Source: Bog-473 sp963730785 (GTDB taxonomy: Bacteria; Actinomycetota; Acidimicrobiia; Acidimicrobiales; RAAP-2). From it: 64,000 nt of DNA. Below the pieces are notes generated by a model that made no database searches, was not told the DNA's origin, and saw only the letters and a program-made list of their open reading frames with translations. The stretch is from contig CAVSTF010000013.1 in the NCBI GenBank assembly GCA_963730785.1, positions 1-64,000 of the forward strand. Reading direction: 5' to 3'. The position numbers were made by a program, and so were the translations under genes. Numbering within the stretch: the first letter of the stretch is position 1; every line of letters begins with the position of its first letter. Positions 19,282 through 28,700 of this stretch are shown here, piece by piece.

Positions 19282-21288
19282 TCAGCCGGCGGGACGCAGC
19301 ACCCGGCGGTGCTTCAAGAAGTCCACCAGCACGTAGCCGCCGAGCGCGTCAGGCGTGGTGTAGAAGGTCCGGCCCCCGTTGACCTTGGCAATCTGCTCCA
19401 CAAATGGGTAGTGCGTGCGCTGGAGGTCAAGGGCGAAACAGTTGATGATGATGCCGCCCCGGGTGCAGCGGACCACTTCAGCCATGGTCCGGTGCAGGGT
19501 CTCGGGAATGGGCGGATAGTTGAATTCGGGGATCCCGGCGTCGGTGATGTGCGCCGTGGGCTCACCATCGGTCACCACAATGATCTGCTTGGTGCCGTGC
19601 TGGTGCGCCAGCATCCGACGGGCCAAGGCCAGGGCGTGCTGCAGGTTGGTGCCGTAGACGTAGTCCCACATGGCGGTGGGGAGCTCTTCCGGCTTGATCT
19701 CCCGGGCCACTTCCGAGAAACCGACAATGCCCAGGTAATCCCGGGGGAACTTGCTGCTGATGAGCGTCTGCAGCGCCATGGCCATTCGCTTGGCCGGCAC
19801 GAAGTTGTCGCGCATGGGCATCGACATGGAGAGGTCGACCAACAGGACAGTGGCTGAGCGGGCCAGCTGCTCGGTCTCGATCACCTCGAAGTCCTCGGGT
19901 GACAGCCGGACCGGCACGCCGGAACCGCCCCGTCGCACGGCATTGTGGACCGTGGTCGACAGGTGCAGATTGAGCGGGTCGCCGTACTCGTAGGCCTTGG
20001 TGGTCTCTTCCCGGTCGTGTCCGGTGCCGGTGGAGACGGCACTGTGGTCACCGATGCGGTCCTTGTTGATTTGGCCAAACAGATCGGCCAACGCCTTCTG
20101 ACCCAGGCGACGCACGCCGCGCGGCGTCAGCTCGGTTCGGCCGCCGTGCTGCTCAATCAGGCCGGCGTCGGCCAGTGACTTGGTCAGCTTGGCCAGCCGG
20201 TCCAATGAGCGGGCGGCGTCTTCTCCCATGTGGGCCCGCACCTGATCGAGGTCGATCTCGCTCAGCGCCGCCGGCGAGGAGGCCGACTGGAGCATGTCCT
20301 CAATGCCCTCCAGCTGTCCCAGCTGGCTGGCCAGGTCGGTGGCTCGCGAAATGCTCATGGGGCCTTCGCCCTCAAACTCGTAGGACCGACCCCAACCGGC
20401 ACCGGGCACCGCCCGCTGGAGGTTCTGGGCCAGGCGGTCCACCTGCCACCGCAGGTCCATGTCTTCGAGCACGGATTCCATCAGGCTGCGCAACTGAGCC
20501 TGCTGCGCCGGGGACATCGAATTCCAGACGGCCTGCGCCGCCGCCATCCGCTCGGCCAGTTGCTCCAACAATTCATCAAGCGTCTCCGGGTTGCCCGGGA
20601 ACATGTCGCCGTACTGGGCCATGAAGTCCTCAAAGCTCGGATTGAGGTCGTCGCCCCGCTCGCGCTGCTCGAGCATTTGATTCAAGGCGTCGTAGGCGTC
20701 ACGCATACGCGCCATGGCCTCGGGGGTCATGGACTCGAGGGCGTCGGTGGCGCCCTCGAAGAAGGTGTCGGCCATTTCCCGGCGCAGTTCTTCGACCAGT
20801 TCCTCGAACTTCTCCCGGGCCTCCGAGGACACGAAGTCGTAGTGCTGCAGCGACTGGATACGGCCACCCGGATCGCCCGGCTGCAGGTCCAGTGCCATGC
20901 GACGTTCCGTCGCCACGTCGTCGGTGACTTCGCCCCGCCGCTCGTCGCCCGATGCGTGCGCCTCATCGACCAGTTCGTCAATGGCTTCCCGCTCTTCGGC
21001 CTCAATCTCGTCCAGCTGGGCCGTGAGTTCGGCCATGCGACCGTCGGGGTCACCCTCGGCCAACATCTCTTCGCGACGTTGACGCAGTCGCTCGAGGATG
21101 TCGCGCAACCCGTCAATCTGTTCGCCGTCGGCCGTGCGCATGCCCGAACGCAAGAGACGCCGCAGGGCGTCGTCGAGGTCCCCGCCGGCCAACAGGTCTT
21201 CGGTAAGTCCGGCCAGCAGATCGTCCGGGTCGAGGTCCAGGAAATCCTGGGTGCCGTCCCACTCCGAGTAGTCGTACCGGGCGCTCAT
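19282..21288 (-). CDS. VWA-domain (CoxE/ChlD-like) protein paired with MoxR ATPase
   Basis: A 668-residue protein. The first 380 residues are acidic and helical (LDPDDLLAGLTEDLLAGGDL; ILERLRQRREEMLAEGDP), typical of the linker half of ChlD-like partners. The C-terminal VWA domain has the MIDAS motif LLVDLSMSMPM, a conserved Thr/Asp region (YGTNLQHALALARRML) and VTDGEPTAHI. It starts seven bases after the end of the MoxR-type AAA gene, so the two form an operon. Such pairs assemble or remodel protein complexes or metal centres; the client is unknown. No frame breaks. Confidence 0.88.
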   Translation of the reverse strand: MSARYDYSEWDGTQDFLDLDPDDLLAGLTEDLLAGGDLDDALRRLLRSGMRTADGEQIDGLRDILERLRQRREEMLAEGDPDGRMAELTAQLDEIEAEEREAIDELVDEAHASGDERRGEVTDDVATERRMALDLQPGDPGGRIQSLQHYDFVSSEAREKFEELVEELRREMADTFFEGATDALESMTPEAMARMRDAYDALNQMLEQRERGDDLNPSFEDFMAQYGDMFPGNPETLDELLEQLAERMAAAQAVWNSMSPAQQAQLRSLMESVLEDMDLRWQVDRLAQNLQRAVPGAGWGRSYEFEGEGPMSISRATDLASQLGQLEGIEDMLQSASSPAALSEIDLDQVRAHMGEDAARSLDRLAKLTKSLADAGLIEQHGGRTELTPRGVRRLGQKALADLFGQINKDRIGDHSAVSTGTGHDREETTKAYEYGDPLNLHLSTTVHNAVRRGGSGVPVRLSPEDFEVIETEQLARSATVLLVDLSMSMPMRDNFVPAKRMAMALQTLISSKFPRDYLGIVGFSEVAREIKPEELPTAMWDYVYGTNLQHALALARRMLAHQHGTKQIIVVTDGEPTAHITDAGIPEFNYPPIPETLHRTMAEVVRCTRGGIIINCFALDLQRTHYPFVEQIAKVNGGRTFYTTPDALGGYVLVDFLKHRRVLRPAG

Positions 21289-21295
21289 GCCGGTC

Positions 21296-22765
21296 CTACC
21301 TGCGCCCCCGGTAGAGGGCCCGGGCGCCGGAGGCGTCCTTGTTCAATCGTTTGGTCAGGTGCAGTCCCTCCAGGAGGAACTCCAACGCGCTGGCCATGAG
21401 GGCAGGCGACTCGGCCGCTTCGGGCCCGGCCAGCGCTCGGGTGGGCGGCTCGAGTTCGGGGATGTCGGCCAGGACGGCCAGGTAGGCCGCCGACGGCATG
21501 TCGTCGCCGGCGTGCACCACCACCTGTTCGGTGAAGGCGGCCACAATGGCGCTCGGGTCGTCCAGCGTGACCCGGCGGCGGAAGACCGAAAGCACGGCGG
21601 CGGCGACCAGTTGGGCCACCACTTCGTCTTCGTGCCCTTCTTCCATGGCTTCGACTTCGATTTTGCCTTGCGTGGACGGCAACAACGAGGCCAGGTCACT
21701 GATGCGGGGCACGGCCACCGGTTCGTGCGTCCGCAGGGCCCGGCGCACCGAGTTGGCGATCAACGTCTCGTAGTTGGCAATCGACAGGCGAACCGACACA
21801 CCACTGCGCTGATTGAGGTGCGAACTGCGGCGGGCCAGCTGACTGATTTCGGCCACCACTTCCTTCAGGTAGGCCGGCACGGTCACCGTCACGCCGGACG
21901 TGGGCAGCTCGGCCTCGTACTCCATGATCTTCACTTCGGTCATGGTGTCGAAGGGGTAGTGCGTGCGAATCTGCGCCCCGAAGCGGTCCTTGAGGGGGGT
22001 GATGATCCGGCCGCGGTTGGTGTAGTCCTCGGGGTTGGCGGTGGCGACCAAGGTGATGTCGAGCGGCAGGCGAATGCGATGGCCGCGGATCTGCACGTCG
22101 CGCTCTTCGAGCACGTTGAGCAGACCGACCTGGATGCGCTCGGACAGGTCGGGCAGCTCGTTGATGGCGAAGATGCCGCGATTGACCCGCGGGATAAGTC
22201 CGTAGTGCAGGGCCAACTCGTCGCTGAGGTAACGACCTTCGGCGATCTTGATCGGGTCCACCTCACCGATGAGGTCGGCGATGGAGGTGTCCGGTGTGGC
22301 CAACTTCTCGCCGTAGCGCTGCGAGCGGTGCACCCAGGCGATCGGCGTGTCATCGCCTTTTTCGGCCACCAGGTTGATGGCGAATCGGGACACCGGCGTG
22401 TACGGGTCGTCGTGGATTTCGGAACCTTCCACGATGGGCAGCCACTCATCGAGCAAGCCGACCAGGGCGCGGATGACGCGGGTCTTGGCTTGACCGCGCT
22501 CACCCAAAAGAATGATGTCGTGCCCGGCCAGGATGGCGTTCTCCAGTTGGGGCACCACCGTGTCCTCGAAGCCGAGCACGCCGGGCACCAAGGGTTCGTC
22601 GGCGGCAATGCGGGCGCAGGTGTTCTTCCGCATTTCCTCGGACACCGTGATCGACTGCCAGCCCGAGGCCCGCAACTCACCGAGGGTGGTCGGCAGGTCT
22701 GCCGGGGCTCGCAGGGCGTCAGGCCCCGGCGTCGAAGATGGGTCAGAGTGCGCTGGGCCGTCCAT
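21296..22765 (-). CDS. MoxR/ChlI-type AAA+ ATPase
   Basis: About 489 residues. The Walker A variant is LLGERGQAKTRVIR, and the Walker B is FAINELPDLSERIQV followed by GLLNVLEERDVQIRG. Sensor 1 follows in TLVATANPEDYTNRG and the arginine-finger region in LKDRFGAQIRTHYP. This set is typical of the MoxR/magnesium-chelatase I group. A longer open frame exists upstream, but the ATG at 22765 starts the first family-like sequence. It is the ATPase partner of the VWA protein downstream. The LysR gene ends 18 bases upstream on the same strand. Confidence 0.9.
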   Translation of the reverse strand: MDGPAHSDPSSTPGPDALRAPADLPTTLGELRASGWQSITVSEEMRKNTCARIAADEPLVPGVLGFEDTVVPQLENAILAGHDIILLGERGQAKTRVIRALVGLLDEWLPIVEGSEIHDDPYTPVSRFAINLVAEKGDDTPIAWVHRSQRYGEKLATPDTSIADLIGEVDPIKIAEGRYLSDELALHYGLIPRVNRGIFAINELPDLSERIQVGLLNVLEERDVQIRGHRIRLPLDITLVATANPEDYTNRGRIITPLKDRFGAQIRTHYPFDTMTEVKIMEYEAELPTSGVTVTVPAYLKEVVAEISQLARRSSHLNQRSGVSVRLSIANYETLIANSVRRALRTHEPVAVPRISDLASLLPSTQGKIEVEAMEEGHEDEVVAQLVAAAVLSVFRRRVTLDDPSAIVAAFTEQVVVHAGDDMPSAAYLAVLADIPELEPPTRALAGPEAAESPALMASALEFLLEGLHLTKRLNKDASGARALYRGRR

Positions 22766-22782
22766 GGGCGGAGTGTAACGGG

Positions 22783-23718
22783 TCAGATTCCTTCTCCTCC
22801 GGGCGCCCCCGCCCCGGTCGCGACCGCAGCGAAGTCGCTGTCCCCCAGCGCCACCAGCAGATCGCACAGGGCCTGGGCCGGCCGGGGCATGGGCCGGTCG
22901 TGCCGGTGGGCCAGGGCGACGGTGCGACTCAACCCCGGTCGGGTGAACGGGATGGCCACCAGGGTGCTCTGGGCCGGCATGGCGATGGCCGGCACCACGG
23001 CGGCCCCGAGGCCGGCGGCCACGAAGGCCAGGACACCGTCCATCTCCCCACCCTGGCTGACCAGGCGCGGCTCGACGCCGGCGTCCCGACAGGCGGCCAG
23101 CGTGACGGCGCGCAGGTCATAGCCCTCCCGGAACATGACCAGGGGCAGGCCTTCGAGGTCACTGACCCGCACCCGATCGCGCCCGGCCAAGGGGTGATCG
23201 GGCGCCACCGCCAGCACGAGCGGGTCGTGAAAGAGCGGCCGGGTGGTCACCCCCGGGTCGTTGATCGGGAGGACGACGAGGGCCAGGTCCACCTCACCGC
23301 TGGTCAGTTGGTGCACCAGCTGGCGAGATCCGGCCTCCACCACCAAGAGCTCAATCCCCGGATGGCTGGCATTGAAATCGACCAGCGCCGGCGCCAGCAC
23401 CCGGGTAATCAGGCTCGGGGTGGCGCCAATGGAGAGGCGACCCCGGGTCATGCCGGCCAGGGCTCGGGCCTCGTCGGTGGTGGCCTCTACGTCGGAGAGC
23501 ACCCGGCGGATGAAGGGCAGCAGCGCCTCACCCTCGGCGGTCAGCGTGACCAGCCCTTGTCCCGGACCCCGGTTGAAGAGGAGCACCCCCAGTTCGCGCT
23601 CGAGCAGCCGGATCTGGCGGCTGAGGGACGGTTGGGCCAGGTGCAGATTGGCGGCGGCCCGGGTGAAGTGCCGCTCTTCGGCCACGGCCAGGGCATACGC
23701 CAGTTGCTGCAGTTGCAC
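22783..23718 (-). CDS. LysR-family transcriptional regulator
   Basis: A 311-residue protein. The winged helix-turn-helix is at residues 1-60 (LAYALAVAEERHFTRAAANL, QPSLSRQIRLLERELG) and a substrate-binding effector domain follows (GRLSIGATPSLITRVLAPAL). The length and layout are standard. The GTG at 23718 puts the HTH at the very N-terminus, as usual for the family. It is divergent from sdhC with 171 bases between, so it may regulate the succinate dehydrogenase operon. The effector is unknown. Confidence 0.92.
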   Translation of the reverse strand: MQLQQLAYALAVAEERHFTRAAANLHLAQPSLSRQIRLLERELGVLLFNRGPGQGLVTLTAEGEALLPFIRRVLSDVEATTDEARALAGMTRGRLSIGATPSLITRVLAPALVDFNASHPGIELLVVEAGSRQLVHQLTSGEVDLALVVLPINDPGVTTRPLFHDPLVLAVAPDHPLAGRDRVRVSDLEGLPLVMFREGYDLRAVTLAACRDAGVEPRLVSQGGEMDGVLAFVAAGLGAAVVPAIAMPAQSTLVAIPFTRPGLSRTVALAHRHDRPMPRPAQALCDLLVALGDSDFAAVATGAGAPGGEGI

Positions 23719-23889
23719 AATCAGAGCTTATAGCTATCAAAGAAATGTGATTTATGTCTTTGACGTTCAGGTGGTCGATGCGTATGGTCGCATGAGCACT
23801 TTGGCAACGATGAGTTGCGCGCTGTTGCAAGCGGTCTGAAATGATTGGCCCGCCACGAGCCGCCCATGGCGGGCACTGAGGAGGTGTAC
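23719..23889. promoter_or_regulatory. LysR-sdhC divergent intergenic region with palindrome
   Basis: The only gap between two divergent genes here. An ATAGCTAT palindrome at 23730-23737 sits inside an AT-rich stretch that fits the T-N11-A LysR box pattern, 12 bases before the LysR start. The sdhC side has a strong GAGGAGG ribosome-binding site just before the GTG at 23890. A role in autoregulation is inferred only. Confidence 0.45.
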
Positions 23890-24726
23890 GTGACAACCAC
23901 GGTCGACACTGCAGCGGGGACGCCCGTTGTCATTGGGGGAGCGAGAGGCGGCCCGGACAAGCCCACCTTGCGTGAGGACCGCTGGTGGCTCGAGCCCGTC
24001 GTCACCGTGACCATCCTCACCGCGTTCGTCGCCTATTCGACGTGGGCCGCCTTCATCAACAAGGACTACTACGCCGGTGCGGGACTGGGCCGGAACATCA
24101 TTTCGCCCTTCTATTCCCCCTGCCTGACCGGCAGTTGCGTGACCGGCAGCCACCCCTTCGGCGTGCTGATTGAGGCCTGGCACATTTCGCCGGCGCTGCT
24201 CATCCTGATCTTCCCGCTCGGTTTCCGCCTCACCTGCTACTACTACCGCAAGGCCTACTACCGGTCCTTCTGGTGGTCGCCGCCGGCCTGCGCGGTGGCC
24301 GACGCCCACGGCAGTTACAGCGGTGAGACCAAGATCCCGCTCGTCCTGCAGAACATCCACCGCTACTTCTTCTGGATCCTGCTCATCTTCAACACCATCC
24401 TCACCATCGATGCCGTCGAGGCCTTCAAGCAGCCCGGCCAACCGAGCGGATGGGGCATCAGCGTCGGCGCCGGCGTCCTGACCTTGAACGCCTGCTTCCT
24501 GTGGCTGTACAGCTTGAGCTGTCACGCCTGCCGGCACTTCTGCGGCGGCCAGGTCAAGTCGTTCGCCAAGCACCCGATCCGCCACAAGATGTGGAAGATC
24601 GTCTCCCCTCTCAACGCGATGCACATGCGCTTCGCCTGGATCAGCCTCTTCGGGGTGGCGTTGTGTGACCTCTACGTGCGCCTGGTGGCCAGCGGCACCA
24701 TCCACGACTACGGCTTCCACTTCTAA
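23890..24726 (+). CDS. sdhC: Succinate dehydrogenase membrane anchor subunit (Sdh1-type)
   Basis: About 278 residues with five hydrophobic segments (for example VVTVTILTAFVAYSTWAAFI and ALLILIFPLGFRLTCYYY). His residues that could ligate haem lie in EAWHISPALL, LQNIHRYFFW, LSCHACRHFC and MHMRFAWISL. The single large anchor followed by sdhA and sdhB is the arrangement of mycobacterial Sdh1 (Rv0249c-Rv0248c-Rv0247c). The subunit holds the enzyme in the membrane and passes electrons to the quinone. The GTG at 23890 is chosen for its GAGGAGG site, six bases upstream; an upstream ATG is in frame but lacks one. Confidence 0.88.
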   Translation: MTTTVDTAAGTPVVIGGARGGPDKPTLREDRWWLEPVVTVTILTAFVAYSTWAAFINKDYYAGAGLGRNIISPFYSPCLTGSCVTGSHPFGVLIEAWHISPALLILIFPLGFRLTCYYYRKAYYRSFWWSPPACAVADAHGSYSGETKIPLVLQNIHRYFFWILLIFNTILTIDAVEAFKQPGQPSGWGISVGAGVLTLNACFLWLYSLSCHACRHFCGGQVKSFAKHPIRHKMWKIVSPLNAMHMRFAWISLFGVALCDLYVRLVASGTIHDYGFHF

Positions 24727-24740
24727 AGGACACCTCGCAC

Positions 24741-26564
24741 ATGGCTGACTCTGACTACGAAACGCACGACTACGACGTCGTCATCATTGGTGCCGGTGGA
24801 TCCGGGCTGCGCGCCGCCATCGAGGCCAAGGAGCGCGGCCTGCGGGTCGCCATCGTCTGCAAGTCGTTGTTGGGCAAGGCCCACACCGTCATGGCTGAAG
24901 GCGGCATGGCGGCCGCCATGGGCCACGTGTGGCCCGAAGACAACTGGAAGGTCCACTTCCGCGACACCATGCGCGGCGGGAAGATGCTCAACAACTGGCG
25001 CATGGCGCAGATCCACGCCATGGAAGCCCCCGACCGGGTGTTCGAGCTGGAGCGCTGGGGTGCCCTGTTCGACCGCACCACCGACGGCCGCATCACCCAG
25101 CGTGACTTCGGCGGTCACCGCTACGCCCGGCTGGCTCACGTCGGTGACCGCACCGGGCTGGAGCTGATCCGCACCCTGCAGCAGAAGGTCGTCTCCATGG
25201 ACACCGACGTCTACATGGAGACCAAGATCCTGCGGTTGCTGCCCGACAGCGAGGGCCGAATTTCGGGGGCGGTCGGCTACCACCGGCCCACCGGCGAGAT
25301 GGTCGTCTTCACCGCCAAGGCCTTCATTCTGGCCACCGGGTCGATCGGCAAGTCCTGGAAGTACACCTCCAATTCCTGGGAGTCGGTCGGTGACGGGCAC
25401 GCCATGGCCATTTGGGCCGGGGCCGATGTCATCGATATGGAGTGCGTGCAGTTCCACCCGACCGGCATGGTCTGGCCCTTGTCGGTGCGCGGCATTCTGG
25501 TCACCGAAGGGGTGCGCGGTGACGGCGGCGTCCTGCGCAACTCCGAAGGCAAGCGCTTCATGTTCGACTACGTGGCCGACATGTTCAAGGCGGAGACGGC
25601 CAAGACAGAAGAAGAAGCCGACCGCTGGTACGAGGACCACATCCACAACGGGCGCACCCCTGACTTGCTGCCCCGTGACGAGGTGGCCCGGGCCATCAAC
25701 TCCGAGGTCAAGGCCGGCCGGGGCACGCCGCATGGCGGGGTGTACCTCGACATCGCTTCGCGCCGTTCGGCCGAGTACATCCGGCGCCGGCTGCCGTCGA
25801 TGTACCACCAGTTCATGGAGCTGGCCGGCGTCGACATCACCGCCGTGCCCATGGAAGTGGGCCCGACCTGTCACTACATGATGGGCGGCGTACGGGTCGA
25901 TGCCGAGACCCAGGCCGCCACCGTCCCCGGGCTCTTTGCCATCGGCGAGGTGTCGGGCGGCATGCACGGGGCCAACCGTCTGGGCGGCAACTCGCTCTCC
26001 GACCTGATCGTCTTCGGTCGGCGGGCCGGCATCGGTGCTTCGGACTTCGCCGAGGGCGCGTTCGGGTGCTCCGACCATCGACCCGGCGTGAAGTCGAGAC
26101 CATTATCAATGAGGCCTACGCACCCTTCGGGCGCGAGGGTGGGGCGAACCCCTACGACATCCAGAATGAGCTGCAGGAGACCATGCAGGCGCTGGTCGGC
26201 ATCATCCGCACCGGTCCCGAGCTCGAACAGGCACTCGAGAAGCTGGGCGAGCTGCGCGAGCGCACCACCACGCCTGTCGGTCAAGGGCGGCCGGGCCTAC
26301 AACCCGGGCTGGAACCTGGCCACCGACCTGCCCTCCATGCTCACCACCTCGTTGGCCGTGACCCAGGGCGCGCTCAACCGGACCGAGTCACGTGGTGGGC
26401 ACACCCGTGAGGACCACCCTGGACCCAACGCCGAACTGGGCAAGGTCAACTTCGTGCAGCGCCAGACCGGCGAGCGCGGCTACCTGGCCCCCATCAACAT
26501 CGGACCCGAACCACTGCCGGAGATGCCCGCCGAACTCCGCGAGCTCTTCGAGGAAGGACACTGA
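24741..26564 (+). CDS. sdhA: Succinate dehydrogenase/fumarate reductase flavoprotein subunit
   Basis: About 607 residues. It has the FAD dinucleotide fold (DVVIIGAGGSGLRAAIEA), the flavinylation-site region (KSLLGKAHTVMAEGGMAAAM), the substrate motif HPTGMVWPLSVRGILVTEG and HYMMGGVRVDAETQA, and NRLGGNSLSDLIVFGRRAG. Three extra bases near 26060, 26087 and 26285 sum to one codon, so the frame is lost and regained. Removing them gives SGAPTIDPA, EVETIINEAYAPF and RTTTLSVKGGRAYNPGWNL. The gene is 14 bases past sdhC and six before sdhB. It oxidises succinate to fumarate in the TCA cycle. Confidence 0.93.
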   Translation: MADSDYETHDYDVVIIGAGGSGLRAAIEAKERGLRVAIVCKSLLGKAHTVMAEGGMAAAMGHVWPEDNWKVHFRDTMRGGKMLNNWRMAQIHAMEAPDRVFELERWGALFDRTTDGRITQRDFGGHRYARLAHVGDRTGLELIRTLQQKVVSMDTDVYMETKILRLLPDSEGRISGAVGYHRPTGEMVVFTAKAFILATGSIGKSWKYTSNSWESVGDGHAMAIWAGADVIDMECVQFHPTGMVWPLSVRGILVTEGVRGDGGVLRNSEGKRFMFDYVADMFKAETAKTEEEADRWYEDHIHNGRTPDLLPRDEVARAINSEVKAGRGTPHGGVYLDIASRRSAEYIRRRLPSMYHQFMELAGVDITAVPMEVGPTCHYMMGGVRVDAETQAATVPGLFAIGEVSGGMHGANRLGGNSLSDLIVFGRRAGIGASDFAEGAFGCSDHRPGVKSRPLSMRPTHPSGARVGRTPTTSRMSCRRPCRRWSASSAPVPSSNRHSRSWASCASAPPRLSVKGGRAYNPGWNLATDLPSMLTTSLAVTQGALNRTESRGGHTREDHPGPNAELGKVNFVQRQTGERGYLAPINIGPEPLPEMPAELRELFEEGH

Positions 26565-26569
26565 TCGAT

Positions 26570-27379
26570 ATGGCCAGTAACCACACTCCGGGCGGTGCCA
26601 ATCAGACCGGTGACGTCACCATGCGCCTCTGGCGTGGCGACTCCGAGGGCGGCGAGTTCACCGATTACGTCCTGCCGGCCGTCGAGGGCGAGGTCGTGCT
26701 CGATGTCATCCACCGCGTCCAGGAAGGTCCCGCCCCCGACCTGGCCTGCCGCTGGAACTGCAAGGCCGGCAAGTGCGGCTCGTGCTCGGCCGAAATCAAC
26801 GGCAAGCCCCGCCTCATGTGCATGACCCGCATGGACACGCTGCCCGATGGTGCGCCGGTGACCGTGGCCCCCATGAAGACGTTCCCGATCATCCGCGACC
26901 TGGTCACCGACGTCTCGTTCAACTACGAGGTGGCCAAGACCATCCCCGCCTTCAAGCCCGGCCCCGAGCCCGAGGGTGGCTTCCGCATGCAGCAGATCGA
27001 TGTCGAGCGGGGCCAGGAGTTCCGTAAGTGCATCGAGTGCTTCATGTGCCAGGACGTCTGCCACGTGATCCGTGACCATGAGGAGAACAAGCCCAAGTAC
27101 GCCGGGCCCCGGTTCTTCATCCGCTTCGCCGAACTCGAGATGCACCCGTTGGACGTGAACGACCGCCGCGAGCTGGCTCGTGAAGGAGCCGGTCTTGGTA
27201 TGTGCAACATCACCAAGTGCTGCACCGAGGTGTGCCCCGAGCACATCAAGATCACCGACAACGCCATCATCCCCATGAAGGAGCGGGTCGTCGACGCCCA
27301 CTACGACCCGGTGGCCTGGCTCGGTCGCAAAATCCTCAAGCGCACCAAGAAGTCGGCCCAAGAGGCAGCCGCCGGCTGA
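26570..27379 (+). CDS. sdhB: Succinate dehydrogenase/fumarate reductase iron-sulfur subunit
   Basis: A 269-residue protein. The N-terminal 2Fe-2S ferredoxin cysteines are in ACRWNCKAGKCGSCSAEING, and two C-terminal cluster motifs are CIECFMCQDVCHV and MCNITKCCTEVCPEHI, which supply the 4Fe-4S and 3Fe-4S centres. It carries electrons from SdhA to the membrane subunit. It is last in sdhCAB. The gene is intact, in contrast to sdhA. The N-terminal 15 residues are polar and not family-typical. Confidence 0.94.
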   Translation: MASNHTPGGANQTGDVTMRLWRGDSEGGEFTDYVLPAVEGEVVLDVIHRVQEGPAPDLACRWNCKAGKCGSCSAEINGKPRLMCMTRMDTLPDGAPVTVAPMKTFPIIRDLVTDVSFNYEVAKTIPAFKPGPEPEGGFRMQQIDVERGQEFRKCIECFMCQDVCHVIRDHEENKPKYAGPRFFIRFAELEMHPLDVNDRRELAREGAGLGMCNITKCCTEVCPEHIKITDNAIIPMKERVVDAHYDPVAWLGRKILKRTKKSAQEAAAG

Positions 27380-27431
27380 GTCGTCGGCCCGTCCCGGGTC
27401 GACCCTTCCTCGTCGCGGTCCATCACATCAC

Positions 27432-27873
27432 GTGCCTCGCTACCTTTCCGCCGACTGGGTGCTGGCCTTCAATGACGCCCTGACCGAAGTCGATCTGACT
27501 GACGCCATCGCTGACGCCGGTCGCCAATCGATCACCGCCAGCGACGGCACGTTCGCCGTGGCGCAAGTGGTAACTGACGCGCCGGCAGACGTCGGGCCGA
27601 CACCCATCCGCACCGTGCTCGACGGTGGATGATGGCCGGCTGTCGCTGGCGCTCGATCCCGATCAGGCAATACCTGTCAATGTCACCGTGGTGCTCACCT
27701 ATGAGGATGCGCTGGCCATGGCGCAGGGTGCGTTGGCCCCGGCCGATGCCTTGGCGGCGGGTCGGGTCAGGGTTCGGGGCGAGCTGGCTGTGCTGGTGGC
27801 CGGCCAGGCGGTGCTGGCGGCGGCAACCGCGGCCCTGGGTCCCCGCTTGGCCGAGCTGACCGATCTCAACTGA
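27432..27873 (+). CDS. SCP2-like sterol-carrier-fold protein
   Basis: About 146 residues after removing one extra G near 27620, giving TVLDVDDGRLSLALDPDQ. The sequence RYLSADWVLAFNDALTEV, then NVTVVLTYEDALAMAQGAL and AAGRVRVRGELAVLVAGQ, is the SCP2 sterol-transfer fold: strand-rich, with the terminal helix that lines the lipid tunnel. Actinobacteria carry many such small proteins in lipid metabolism. The GTG start is 52 bases past sdhB. The ligand is unknown. Confidence 0.68.
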
Positions 27874-28012
27874 CCCCAACTGACGCCAAACCTCAACGAC
27901 CCTCCACCAGGGACGATGACCCCGTCCGGGGTCGCCTGAGCAAGGCCCGATCGGCGGCGGTAACGTCTTCGTACCGGCCGGCATAGGGCGGGCCGCAGTA
28001 GGGAGGACGAAC

Positions 28013-28225
28013 GTGCATCAGCCGATCGACGACCACTTCCTGACCAGGTACCGCGAGCTGCTTGACGCTGAAGACCTGGCCTTCGATGAACTCGAACACG
28101 CCTGCGAAGAAGGCGACCGAGCCCACTTCGACAAGGACATGGTCGATTGGCGGACTGCACTGGAGCAGAAGCTGGTCTTCCTGCAGCACGCCGGCATGGA
28201 ACTGCGCATGCCCGTTCCGGGCTAG
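28013..28225 (+). CDS. Small acidic helical protein, unknown
   Basis: A 70-residue protein not recognised. It is a predicted helix pair (YRELLDAEDLAFDELEHACE, DWRTALEQKLVFLQHAGM). A GGGAGGA ribosome-binding site seven bases before GTG 28013 supports it as a real gene. The preceding 139 bases (27874-28012) show no feature. Confidence 0.6.
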   Translation: MHQPIDDHFLTRYRELLDAEDLAFDELEHACEEGDRAHFDKDMVDWRTALEQKLVFLQHAGMELRMPVPG

Positions 28226-28257
28226 GCGCCAGCCGGGCCCGCCTGGGCGCTCGCTGG

Positions 28258-28700
28258 CTAGGGCAGGAGTCGTTGGTAGTAGGTCGCCGTCGCCTCGTAA
28301 CCCAGCCGTTGGTAGAACGCGTCGGCGCGGCGAGTGGCCAATGCGATCAGCTGGGCACCCCGTCCTGCGGTGCGTCGTTCGAACTCGTCCATCAGTAGTC
28401 GACCAATGCCGGAGCCGCGCCGGTCCGCGTCGACCGACCAATTCTTCCCACCCAGCCCACGGGCCCGTTGGCGAAGAAGGTCAGATGATGGAAGCCGAGG
28501 AGATAGCCCACGATGGCGCCGTCCTGCTCCGCCACCAATAGGTCAGCGTTCGCATCGCCGGTGAGCGGCTCGAAGTGCTGGTTGAAGGCGGCTCGCTCCA
28601 CCTCGAAGGAGGCGGCCAGCGCATGGGCCAGCACGAAGACCGCGTCGGCGTCCTCGATCCGGGCGGGACGTATCTGCACCGCCCCGCTGGGGGCCGTCAT
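28258..28700 (-). CDS. GNAT-family N-acetyltransferase
   Basis: About 146 residues after removing two extra G bases near 28442 and 28455. The result reads VGWVEELVVDADRRGSGIG, then RLLMDEFERR and a tail ADAFYQRLGYEATATYYQRL, the acetyl-CoA-binding motif A (R-G-x-G-I-G) and motif B of GNAT enzymes. The N-terminus (IRPARIEDADAVFVLAHALA) is family-typical. The start overlaps the stop of the upstream TetR gene by four bases (ATGA), so the two are translationally coupled. The substrate is unknown. Confidence 0.75.

Noticed and set aside
20230..23122. Long plus-strand frames over the VWA, MoxR and LysR genes
   Set aside because: The minus-strand proteins have clear MIDAS, Walker and HTH motifs; the plus-strand frames are His/Gly/Arg-rich shadows.
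26040..26290. Programmed frameshifting in sdhA
   Set aside because: Three separate insertions that sum to a codon, without a slippery site and stimulator, look like consensus errors. Similar breaks occur in many unrelated genes.
27874..28012. A riboswitch or small RNA upstream of the 70-residue gene
   Set aside because: No stable conserved fold or known aptamer core is visible.
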